From positions 97,890,701 to 97,954,700 of the forward strand of contig CM036159.1 in NCBI GenBank assembly GCA_020631735.1: a DNA stretch of 64,000 nucleotides, given 5' to 3'. Under the pieces are notes generated by a model, which was given only the letters and a program-made list of their open reading frames with translations, made no database searches and was not told the DNA's origin. Shown here piece after piece: positions 46,401-57,137 of the stretch. The translations under genes were made by a program, and so were the position numbers. Source of the DNA: Saccharum officinarum. Lineage: Eukaryota; Streptophyta; Magnoliopsida; Poales; Poaceae. Every line of letters begins with the position of its first letter. Position 1 is the first letter of the stretch.

Positions 46401-47262
46401 CCTTTTCATGAAATCGAACAAAGCTCCAACCTTTCTTCAAAGGCCAAATCCGAGCAGCAATATACTCTTCACAAAGATCTCGAGCACTTTGCATACTTGC
46501 AGCAAGCTTATAAAACTTCTCACAAGATTTAGAACTTCTTCAACTTTGAAATTCAGGTTTACAGTCAAAACTGTTCTTGTGCATCCTTGTAGCCAAAGGA
46601 TATCTTTTAACAACCCTATTAGCTTGATTTTTCTCTTCGACCAAAGGAACTTTATGATAAAACCAAAAGCGATACCAATTTTCAACCCACTTATTTTTTG
46701 AAGCAGGAGCTATCTGTTTAGCACCACGAGCTGGCTTAAAACTGCAACATCCAAAATATTTGATGACATTTTTTCCATCAACCATTTTACTCCGAAATTG
46801 TGTATGCATCTCATGAATAGAATAAAAAGCTCCAATATCCAGATTTCCTCTCTGAGATTTCACTGCCCAAATAAAAAGAACGATTTTTGCTATATCATTT
46901 GGAGTCAAATGATGCATCTCAATGTTATAAGCTTTCATAATTTCTTCAACAAAATCTTGACATGGCATACGAAGACCAGCCACAAAATAGTCACGAAACA
47001 CAACACATTCATCAGGTTCTGGACTGTGAATTGTCTCATTCTGCGGAGGTAATCTAACATCAGTTTTTTCAAGCATTCTATTTTTTACCATCCACTGTAA
47101 TTTAGACTCATCAAACAAAGATTTTCCAAAGTTCAGAGATTTCGTATCATCACCAATAAGCTCCGACTCTGATGTAGAAATATTAGACAAATCTTCACCA
47201 GAAACAGAATGCTCAGATTCAGCTGGCGAATTTTCAGAAGCATTATTCTCCATGTCTGACAT
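43413..47262 (-). pseudogene. Multi-exon antisense gene of the Grande-like element (gypsy-type 'Transposase_28' family)
   Basis: The gene opposes gag-pol. It starts MSDMENN at 47262. The first exon has a block (VVFRDYFVAGLRMP, LTPNDIAK) typical of the plant 'putative gypsy type transposon' family (Transposase_28-like). Later exons include a basic patch (KKVSKKKAK) near 46090, a VNLEAYKRCMKYYQ segment near 45170, a ~210-codon coiled coil at 44838-44212, QLEKRIASNVEVERR near 44070, a piece near 43780-43890, and a terminal exon 43548-43413 after TGTGTTTTCAG. One in-frame TGA (46540-46542) and a frameshift near 46290 break it. The function is unknown; the family is also found in maize Grande. Not a listed gene symbol. 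Confidence 0.75.
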
Positions 47263-47263
47263 C

Positions 47264-47264
<1 letters not shown>

Positions 47265-47342
<78 letters not shown>
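47265..47342. repeat. (TA)n microsatellite upstream of the antisense ATG
   Basis: An unbroken TA run directly precedes the antisense start codon, within its presumed leader. Confidence 0.95.
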
Positions 47343-47347
<5 letters not shown>

Positions 47348-47550
47348 CACAAATAAGCATATGAAAGTACAAAACATAAAATAAAATAAAATAAAAAACA
47401 AAAAAACATTAACTTTAGAAAAATTGCCTTCACAACAAAAGAAGAAACGAAAGAATAAAGTGACTTCGACGAAAATCGACTTCGTGGAAACTTAAAATGT
47501 CAGCAACAACTCCCCGTCTTCGATCGCGTACCCTGAAGAAGAGAACACAG

Positions 47551-47562
47551 CGATATATATAG
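47551..47562 (-). promoter_or_regulatory. TATA box for antisense transcription
   Basis: The minus strand reads GCCTATATATATCGC, followed by a leader toward the antisense ATG ~290 bases on. The box is outside the LTR, so the antisense gene appears to have its own promoter. Confidence 0.5.
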
Positions 47563-47723
47563 GCGGCTTCGGAAAATAACCGTGAAAACACTGTTCATAG
47601 CATAACGGTCATAAACGGCCAACTCCAAAGTTCGGGACGGTGTTTTTTGTGACTTCGCTTTATAAAATTCAAAATTCACGAATTTCAGACCTTTAGAGTA
47701 GGCCTTCATTTGTGAGGGGCTAC

Positions 47724-48362
47724 TGTTGGGAAATTAACTTTGTCCAAAAAACTCAAGCCCAAACTTTGGAGTATGAAAGATATAAAAATATTCTAATGAA
47801 ATACACTTGCAGGAAAAAATACAACGAAGAATGTATTTTGACTTCGTCGCCAAGAATTCAACTTCACCTATCGACTTCGTCGCTAAGAATTCAACTTCGC
47901 ATATCGACTTTGTCGCCAAGAATTCAACTTCGTCTATCGACTTCGTCGTCAAGAAATTCAACTTCGCCTGTTGACTTCGTCGTTAGAAATTCAACTTCGC
48001 CTATCGACTTCGTCGTTAGAAAATCAATTTCGCTAGACAGAGAAGTAGACAAGAAGCATGAGATAATCTGAAGAAAACAAATTCATTGAAGGAAAAGAAG
48101 ATTGAACATGAAAAAGAAGACTGAATTCGGAGAAAATGACTACTTCACCCTTACGTAAATGAAGGGTTGTAAATATTTAGGTCAGGGGGTAAAAAAAGTC
48201 ATTTTATGTAAAATACGAAGACTAGGGCCCTATAAATACCCCCTCTGACATGTATGATAAGGGGAGATAATGAATGCAACTTTGTACGCAATTTTGTCTT
48301 GGATGAATTTTTTCTGATGATTGTGTGAATTATGTCATCTAACTTGAACTTTTCACCCAGCA
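47724..48362 (+). repeat. 3' LTR of the Grande-like element
   Basis: It runs from TGTTGGGAAATTAAC to CACCCAGCA. It is ~75 bp shorter than the 5' LTR because the CTTCGCC array (47838-48030) has fewer units. TATAAATA is at about 48231-48238. Confidence 0.85.
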
Positions 48363-51300
48363 TGTGCTTAGCAACTGTCCCAAGGCCGGCCAAGGCACTA
48401 TTTATAACCCCACGGTCAAATAGAGCCGTTACCCTTCACTGGGCAAAACACGGGATGACCGGACATGCAGGTCATTATGACCAGACACGCCGGTCCCTGC
48501 TTCCGATCGCTCTGCCACCGCCATGTGTACTAGCCATTTGAACTTAGTCATTGCCTCCAATGGCTACTTCACACATGCGCCTTCAACCACGATCAGACGC
48601 GCCTCTTCGAGATGACCTGACGCGCGCTGAGCAGTGTCTGATCAACAACAGAGAGCTCTCGGAGGGGTTTTGCGCGTCCTGCCACGTCCAGTCATAGGTG
48701 ACCAAAAGCAGGCCAGCGTCTGCTCACCCCCGACCACGCCAGAGCTGATACATCATAAGGATGACCGGACGCAGCACAGTGAACTACCCATGTCCGGTCG
48801 CCTGCGTCCGCGCGCCTCTAGAAGGTGACCTGACGCGTAGGTCAGGCCAGGCCCAGCGTCCGATCATTTGACCAAGGCTGCGCCACTACAGCAGCCACTG
48901 ACTGGACATGCAGGTGCCCTAGGCTAGCATTTGGTCACTCACAGTGACCTGTCCTGCCTCCGTTTCTTCGCCGAGTTGATTCGTTTCAACTCCAACTTCT
49001 TCTCCATTGTAAATATGCCTACACCACCAAGTGTATACCACCATGTACATGTGTGTTAGCATTCTCATAATCATTTTAAGGAGTTAACCACTCAACTTGC
49101 CATGCCACTTAATCCTAGCAATGATGCATAGTTAGATCACTCGAGTGGCACTAGATGATTGATGTGCAAATAAGTTTGCCCCTCTTGATAGTACGGCCAT
49201 CTATCCTAAATTCGGTCATCACCTTTATGATAGAACTGCCCAATTTATAAGAGCACAAGCATGAAAACCACTATTGAAACAGTCGTTATTGCATACTTGA
49301 GCCTATATAAACCCGGTAGTCCACGAAATCACAAAGGATCTCAAACTTTTCAACATACAACCAAGATCGTAATGGTTCAGCAATCACAGTTCATTGCTTA
49401 CATAAAGTTTACACCTAGTTCAAATACATCAGAGTTCAAATAGAGTTATTACAATCCTTGATTCGAAATAGATAGTGGAAGCAACATAGCTCAAATTCAA
49501 CACACGCATTTAAGTTCAAATATAGTGCCAGGTCGAGGTCTCATCCAACAAAAGCAACTGAGGTAAGACAGACAGAATGACCATTGCCCTTGGTCCTACT
49601 CTTCATCGCCAATAGTAGGGTCTTCTTATAATAGTCGTAGTACATCTCGCCATCTGTAACAAATGGAAATAAAACCCTGAGTACAAGAAGGTACTCAGCT
49701 AGACTTACCCCGTCATAAACCAAAAATAAATTGACACCAAGGAGTATGCAAGGCTTTATATAAGTGGGCTAGCTCGACTCTTTTTGTGGAAAAGCGTAAG
49801 TAACAGGTCAGACTTCATTTAGATAATTAGCAGCAGCTTATAGTTGAAACCTGATTATACTAAGTGAGTAGCTATACTAAATCATCCACTTGATTAGTTA
49901 TAAGCAATCAATAGTAACCATATCAGTTTTATCCTTTTCAACATCATCATTATAACCATCATTGTTTTCCATAACCACATTACTACGATGAAGTAACTCA
50001 GTCCAGTTGCTCACTATCCACGAGCGATGGCGATTCGAATCGATTACTAACTAGCTGGTGATTTATTCCTCACACAAACCACGCTTCCCCATCAGGTTCA
50101 CTTTAGGTCACCCTTGGTACTATTTGGATAACGTCGCGGGACCGCCATGCACCCTCTACATCTAGGGTTGTTCCAGCGCCAGGTCGATCAAGTCATGCCT
50201 GCCCACTGTACTTCAGGGTTGTTAATGCATTCTTGCCCACGGTCAACTGGTCTGAGGTGTTATGCACAGCATCTCGGTCACCGATCCGAATAAAGGTACT
50301 AGGCTTCGTGATAAAAAAGAGCTATCCGGCCAGCTAAATGTGAGGCATGTGTTCAAAAAGACTGAGGGCCAATAACAGTATGGTCCTTAATTGACACAGA
50401 CGAAAACTACAAGCACACAAGACCCATGCCTTGTTGCCTAGCATTTTGCTCGGTCTCCATTTATCCAACCACACATAGTTATCTTCCATGATAGCATCAC
50501 AGCTAAACATGATCATTTATTCACCTAAAGCGTAGGTGATCGAAAATCACCCACTTAACGGTCTAAGCATGGCTAAACATATATTCCGATACTAGACTTA
50601 ACAGGGTAATAGGATATATCATGGTAGTCAAGGAACATAGAGTAGTAGATATGCATCAACGGTTTTAAGCAGCTCCTATAATATAATGCATCAAACATAA
50701 AGGACGTAAAGTAGATATTTGCAAACCACATGGAGTAAATGCTATGGGGCTTGCCTTTTAGGAAGGAAGACGGTTGATGGTCCTAGCACTCCGAAAGCTC
50801 AACGTTTGGTTCCCCGACCTCTTCTCTTTCCTGAGCCGACACCTTCGGTGGAACTCCGAACTCCAACGATCCTATATGAATGGATATGTGTATATAAGGA
50901 TGAATGCTTGCACATGAATGAACATGAACTCATTGGTGATAAGTAATTTCATTTTATTTTACCGATTAGGTGTAAATCTCCTCTCTAGTTTCTTATTACA
51001 CACTACACATAAACATGCATTCAAACACACAAGTAGACCAAAGACCAACTACTTACTGCAATACAACTACAAACTAACCCAACCAGTCATACCAGTAGGT
51101 CACACATAATCCAAAGGTATACAAAAGTATCATGCATGTTCAAGACTAGTTCATTTAAGTCTTAATTATCATTTATTAACAAAAGGACATAATAGAGCCA
51201 CTATTTTCTCTTACTCAAAAAAATCTAGAAAAATTACAGTAACTTACTCATGTCTACAGGAGCCTACTATAAAAATTTCAGATTAAATTGATAAGTATTT

Positions 51301-52276
51301 TAGCCTACAGAAATTAACAAACAACAGGGCATAAACGTACTCCTAGGTCAAATAGATATATTTTCATGAGTTGACCCAAAAATAACTTTTGTTTCTTATA
51401 AAATTATCTACACTTTTTATTAAGGGCCCACCAACAGAAAAGTACTATAGCAAAACTTTTATGCTAGGCCAATCAAAACCACTCCTAGGTCAAATAGCAC
51501 TTAGAGACTTAATTAGCCAAAGTACTTAATATAAACATGACTTCATTTTGCACCCTAAAAATTTCTAAGTTGGTTTAGTGACCAAACAAAGACAAACATG
51601 GCTTTACAAGCATGAGCATGGCATAGGCACACATTGAAACATAGCATAACTAGACATGTTGCAAGGCAATGTTTCACATCATTATTTCATGTCATGCTCA
51701 TGTATGCATAGATGATGCTTATGCTCATGAAATGCAAGTGCAAAATGCTTGCTTAACACCTAGGGTGTTACAGCTTCTCTACACACATATGACCGGTGAA
51801 ATGAAATGTCCTAGGTTATACCTTTGCCTTGCGCATTCTATTCCATCTCCTCCAATGTCAATACAACACATGCACCAACATGATCAACAACGATATGATC
51901 CACTCCATATCATCACGTGATCATATTGGTTCATCGATCTTGACTTCACTTACTCTTCACCATTGCTTCAGTCCATTGGTGCCAAGTCATCACTCAACTT
52001 GCCCTTCACACTTGCAACCGGTCTGTCTAGCCAAGTCATGTCTTGATCTTCTCCACCTTAATCACAAGACTCAATGTCATGTCTCATGTGCAATGAGCTC
52101 CTTAATTCATCATCACATGTGTGAGCTTTGCAACATCTCTGAGCTATCTTCACTGTCATGGTATATGTTGCTCACACACATATACTTGTGGACTAATCAC
52201 CTGTGTATCTCACATAAACACAATTAGTCCACCTAAGGTTGTCACTCAATTACTAAAACCAAACAAGGACCTTTCA
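48363..52276 (-). repeat. Sirevirus-like copia LTR, split by a solo LTR
   Basis: On the minus strand it starts TGAAAGGTCCTTGTTTGGTT at 52276. It matches the LTR at 59878-62288 through the TAATTGTGTTTATGTGAG block, the CACCAAGTGTA block and the TATAAATA box (near 48395). The match is interrupted by the insert at 49228-51772. Its 3' part (R/U5) is missing because the Grande-like LTR abuts it at 48362. Copies of the GACCGGACGC motif occur at 48450-48880. Confidence 0.75.
49228..51772 (-). mobile_element. Solo LTR distantly related to the Tekay-type LTR, minus strand
   Basis: On the minus strand it starts TGTAACACCCTAGGTGTTAA and ends near 49228. Its end region shares CAACATACAACCAAGATCGT and the GTGATTTC segment with the Tekay-type LTR at 18075, but the rest is diverged. 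It is inserted in the Sirevirus-like LTR at a CACTT-like site. The exact left boundary is uncertain and no clean duplication is seen. Confidence 0.65.
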
Positions 52277-53009
52277 GAGGCGTCTTGTTGGTGTTTTGTA
52301 AGTTGGACTAGTAAACTTATATGATTGTCATGCTGCTCTAGGAAGACGATGGTAGCATCCAATAGACACTAGGATTTATACTGGTTCAGGCCGGAGCCCT
52401 ACGTCTAGTCTAAGAGAAGATCGAGTGCATGTTCCTCGCTTAAATGCTCTAAAGTTCTTACAATGGCGGGGTGCAAGAATGGTGAAAGAGGTGGTAGAAC
52501 CTATGCCAGATGAGGGGCAGCCTGAAGGGAAGCTCCAGAAGCCCTACTGCTATGGTGAATGGATGGAGTGGTAGAGGATATAAAGAATGAGAATGTGTCC
52601 CGAGATGGGAGCACTAGGTGCCCTTATATAGAGTTCGAGGCCAGGGCTTGTTACAAAGAGGAGGTTCCCCCGATCGAAGGGTCGAGAGCCTAAGGGAGGT
52701 CCTAGGTGACTTGGCTTGCAAGCTACACCGTCTTCTGGTGCTCATCCAGTCATGGCCATCGCCATGGTCTTGGGGCACATTGCAGCAGGGGCTGACGTGG
52801 TGCTACTATGCTGGCCACGGTAACACTGTAGCCATGGCGATAGTTCATCAGCTGTCCTATGCAACGCAGTGTCTATCATATCTTCGTCGTCATCTTCAAG
52901 TTCCCCGGTGAAAGTCACTTGTTTGGTTTTTGGACAATTTGATGAAACCCTAGTGCTAACCTCTATGACTAAGTGTATGTAGTAGTTGAGGTTGGTACAT
53001 GCCAAGTGG
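52277..53009 (-). repeat. LTR fragment of another retrotransposon
   Basis: The minus strand has a CTATATAAGG box at about 52622-52632 and the phrase GGCTCCGGCCTGAACCAGTA, which recurs in grass LTRs. It is cut by the gap at 53010. No coding domain. Confidence 0.4.
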
Positions 53010-53109
53010 NNNNNNNNNNNNNNNNNNNNNNNNNNNNNNNNNNNNNNNNNNNNNNNNNNNNNNNNNNNNNNNNNNNNNNNNNNNNNNNNNNNNNNNNNNN
53101 NNNNNNNNN
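53010..53109. other. Assembly gap (100 N)
   Basis: Exactly 100 N, so the true length is unknown. It separates the LTR fragment from the end of the decayed extra ORF. Confidence 0.98.
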
Positions 53110-53159
53110 TTGGCATCAAGCGCCAAAAAACTAATCTAAGGATCTGACGGGGGACAGAC

Positions 53160-55585
53160 GGAGTCGTGTCGGGTGCCGAGGTGCGCGGAGTAAACACGAA
53201 GTGTAGAGAATCTCCCTCGGAATCTGAGCTATCTGGCTGACCCTCTGAAGAAACACGTGGCTGTGAACAGTCTGGTCTGAGCGGCAGGAACAGGTACTGA
53301 CGTAGTAGCAATAAGAGGATCCGTCTGAGTGACCTGAGCCTGTAGCGAGCCAATAGCAGGAGGATCTGTCGAGGCAACTGACGAAGGAAGAGTCTCTGTA
53401 GTACCGGTCCCTGTCACTGGAGGAATAGCTGCCTCTGAAGCTGACAACCCTGAAGAAGTAGCAAAGGTAGTGTGCGAGGGCGTCGGCTAACCAGTCAACT
53501 TGCTGTAGGTAGCACTGTAATCATCGAAGGGTGTGCCTGTCAGGAGGTGAGGGCGAGGCTGGTCTGAAGGTGTAAACCCCGTGTGAATAGGCGTGAAGCT
53601 CGGGGACTGGAATGACTGGGAACCTGCTGCTGTGGAGATGTGAACTGGAAACCGGCTGTCCCTGACTCGATGGATCACTGGATTGTAAAGCAGAAGTCAG
53701 GACAGAAGCAGGCGGAGGAACCAACAGTGACTAGGTGGCGCAGAAGATCCAAGTACTGCTGCTGACTAGCTGCACTCTATCGCTGAATCTCGTACTGCTG
53801 TCGCTGCATTTCAACCTGCTGCCTCTGGATCTCAAGCTGCTGACGCTGAAACTCGTCCTGACGAGCCTGAATCTGTGCAAGTGCTGCAGCTGTGTCCTGA
53901 GCCTGTCGCTGTATCTGCTGTTGCTGCTGCTCCTGTGCCTGGGTCAACCTCTCAAGTATAGCCACCATGGCTGGGTCTGTGCGGGAGGCTGAAGAGCCAC
54001 CGGCCTCGTGGTCGTGAGACCGAGGAGACCGGTACCTGGGGATGGGCTGGTAGTCCTCATCAGTGCTGTCAGATGTCACATCCTCAGGAAGATCAGCAGG
54101 CTGAGCGTCAAGATCGGCAAGCTCTGCCTCTGCAAGCTCATCAACTGTGGCGTCCTGCTCAGCCGCTGTCTCAGGAACCTCAGGTCGCTCACGCTGTCCT
54201 GGCACTAGGGCCTGATCTCTAGTGACTGAAGCCCAAAGCTGACGGATATCATACTCAGGGAAAGCAGTAGTAGTATCTGATATCTCAGCTCGGATCTCTG
54301 CTGGTAGCTGAATGGATGATCTAATGATGAAGCAGATCCAGTGTGCATAGGGCAGCTGACGATTACCCTTGAAGCCCTCAGCTATGGTGTCCTCCATCTC
54401 ACTAAGTATGAGATCCCAAATGTCAAACTGTGTCTGTGAGAGGAGGTGGTGAACAACCCAAAGCTGCATCGAGTCAGTCCTCTCTGTAGCCAAGTCTGGG
54501 AAGTAGAGTGCGTCTTACTATAGCATCCAGAACTCTGGCAAGTGGTGTCAAACTGGCAGGCGTGCGACGAGACCTTCGCCAAAAGGCTCACGGAAGCAGG
54601 GTCGAATCAAGTCTGTAGGTGGCACTGCCCGCCGCCGTGAGGCGTCTCGGTGGAGGAGTCTGACCAAAACACAGCTGATGTATCTTCGTGTTGGAAGCTG
54701 GGAGTCTGAGAATCTCCCGCACTCTGGTGCTGTATAGACGGTGATCGTGGCCTCGGAATGCAAAGTGAATGAAATCATGGGCAGGATCAATCCATAGTGA
54801 AGCATAAAACTCTCTGACCCATGTGCCGCAGTATTGCACCTGTCCGTCAAGAAGATCTGACAAGCCTGGCAGAAAGGACAGGTGCGGACGTAGCTGTTCT
54901 CCACAACCTCAACCAGTGACTCAAGTCGACAGACCCTCTGTGGTCGGAAAGCAATACCGCTGTCAACTAGAGCCCTGTAGAAATCCTCCTGAAGTGGGGT
55001 ATAGAAGCCTTCTGAAGCTCTGTGATCCCTCACAGGTGGAAACCACCGACTGACCTCCACGAACCTCAACCCCTGCACCTGACGTGCTGTAGCACCCCTC
55101 AAGTCAAAGTGCTCGACCGGGGGTGAACCTCTAGCTCTGGGAGGAGGACGTGCTCCACGACGCTGGCCCTCTGGCCTAGGAGTCACCTGAGTACGTGCGC
55201 GTGTGGAGCGGCGACGTGATGGAGACTGAGCTGGCTGCTCCTCTAGTCCTCTGTGGCCTCTGGAGCCTCTGTGGCCTCTGGAGGTGGATCAACTGACATA
55301 CCCTCTGTAGCTCCAGTATCCTCAGTACCTTAGTGGCCTCTGTGTCGAGCTGTCGACCTTCAAGATGAAAGCGACGCTCGCCTATGCGTATGCCACTGCT
55401 CCTGCCACCTCTCTCTGCCTGCTCTGCTGCATCTGCCACGGCTGAGCAATCTCTGCCTCTGTAAGTGTCTTCTTCTTCTTTCTGGCCATGATCTTGATAC
55501 GCTTCCCACGTGCAATCTCAGACCGACGAGGAGGACTGTCGTCCCCGTCACCAGGAGCACCACCGGCGTTCTTGCAACGCACCAT
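53160..55585 (-). pseudogene. Decayed retroelement extra ORF (putative plant transposon protein)
   Basis: It starts MVRCKNAGGAPGDGDDSPPR at 55585, with a basic patch (ARGKRIKIMARKKKK) that could be a nuclear signal. After frameshifts it has a domain with REFYASLWIDPAHDFIHFAF near 54800, like the family annotated 'putative plant transposon protein'. It continues with a helical region, an acidic stretch, and a Gln-rich coiled coil (RQQLEIQRQQVEMQRQQYE) at 53777-53960. A Ser/Thr/Pro-rich tail runs toward the gap. At least three frame changes and one stop interrupt it. Its function is unknown. It may belong to the copia element to its right or to a separate insertion. Confidence 0.6.
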
Positions 55586-56296
55586 GCTGACAAACTGACC
55601 GAAAAACTCTATAAGATGGTGAACTGTCACTCGAGAGGCTTGGCCTCAATCCGTATCCGCAGGCTTGGCCTCGGATTCAGCAAACTGATCTCACCCTGAC
55701 ACACGGACAGACTCGCTGCAGCGACGGAATAGAGAGATCTACTATAAGCACATATATAACTAAAAGGTACGAAACCCTAGAGATAGCAAGCATATGAGAT
55801 ACGATGTGAATTGAAACGCGAAGCTACCTCGGATCGACGAGACGACGGTGACAAGATGAGGTGACCTAGATCGCGAGATTCCCGAATGCGTCGAACGAGC
55901 TCTCGAGCTAGGGTTAGGGCAAACCCTAGAGGACAGGGCTCGGCCGAAGGATGGATTCGAGAGCTAGCGAGGATGCTTGGCACGGGGGAGCGCGTGATGG
56001 CTACGGTGGAGAAACCAGCGTGGCTAGTGGGCAGCAGACACGGCAGCAGTGGCGACGCAGCTGCGGCAGAGGCGTGGGCGTGGCTGCGGGCAGAGGCGCG
56101 GCTGCGGGCAGGGCGGCAGCGAGCGGCAGCACGAGCGAGGAGACGCGGCTCGGTCATGGCTGGGCTTGCCGGAGGCGAGGAAGACGGCAAGGACGTGGCG
56201 GCTCCAGCGAATTGTGAGTTAGGGCAGGCGGCGGCGGAAGAAGCTCAGGCGGATGAAAACACGGCCGAGGACGAATCGTTATATGAAGGGGTTAGA
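55586..56296 (-). promoter_or_regulatory. Leader and promoter region of the extra ORF
   Basis: The region is GC-rich with a TATATATGTG motif on the minus strand at about 55750-55760, ~170 bases upstream of the start. Open frames on the plus strand show no domain and look compositional. Confidence 0.35.
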
Positions 56297-56650
56297 TCGC
56301 TCGACGCGTGATGATCGGACGCGGTGGTCGTTATGACCGGACGCGGTGGTGCAGCGTCCGGTCACACTCCAGTAAGCTCCTGGAGTGACCGGACGCGTCC
56401 GGTGAGGACTGACCGGACGCGGTCAGAGTCCGGTCGAGGGAGCTCGGGAATTCATCGCGAATGACCGGACGCGGTGGTGGTAACGGGGACGGACGCGGTG
56501 GTCAACAGAGGCGCGTCCGGTGCAGCGTCCGGTCACTAGATCTGGAGTTGGTCTTCTGGATGACCGGACGCGCTGGTGGACGCCGGGACCGGACGCGGTG
56601 GTGAAGCATCACTGCGTCCGGTGCAGCGTCCGGTCCAGCGTCCGGTCACT
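56297..56650. repeat. Cluster of GACCGGACGCG / CGCGTCCGGTC motifs
   Basis: More than ten partly palindromic copies of GACCGGACGCG or its complement are spaced irregularly. The same motif fills 61018-61460 in the Sirevirus-like LTR, just upstream of its TATA box. Confidence 0.85.
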
Positions 56651-57137
56651 GTTCTTCGCCCTTCTCGTTCTGAACTACGACGCGACTTCTCCCAATCAGG
56701 TTCCAATTCAAAAAGACACAAATAAACACCAATTGGAACACGATGAGTGACCTCACTCAAACCCTCAAATTTTTTAAAATAGATTGCCTTAGGCTAGTAT
56801 TATTTTTAAGAAAATAGGCAATAAACACCCAAGGAGCAACGTATGGCCATGCAATAGAGTTTTTGAACCTTTAGGAGCATCAAAATGCTCTCTCTATCCA
56901 TGGACGAACACAGAGGTTGCTCAAAGCGAACCGAAAAGAAACGCCAAACAAACAACCATGCATATGCAATGCAATACAAGAAGGTAAAGCTAGGATGCTT
57001 GTCAAGTTTGATCCACGGTTAGGCTTCTTCACTCCTCCAAAGAAGGGTTATCGTAACCGTGTTAGCCAAGCCCTAAAAGCATTGCGATAAAATAAACATG
57101 GCATATTATACAATGCAATGCAAGGGACAACACACGC
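56651..57137. other. Downstream region of the copia polyprotein
   Basis: Non-coding. It follows the copia stop codon on the minus strand. No polypurine tract or LTR start was found. Confidence 0.4.

Larger units (their letters stand above)
35382..48362 (+). mobile_element. Tat/Grande-like Ty3/gypsy retrotransposon with antisense gene
   Basis: The element has two similar LTRs, a primer-binding site TGGTGCCCACCG at 36099-36110, decayed gag-pol, then ~6 kb of 3' sequence with two tandem-repeat blocks and an antisense gene. A purine tract GTGAGGGGCTAC precedes the 3' LTR. Large 3' regions and antisense ORFs are known from Grande-type Tat elements. The left flank is ACGAG in the older gypsy gag. 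The right flank (TGTGC) is in a different repeat, so no target duplication joins the two ends. Confidence 0.88.

Noticed and set aside
53777..53960. Gln-rich segment as a host transcription activator domain
   Set aside because: It is in frame with a retroelement protein and lies among retrotransposon sequences.
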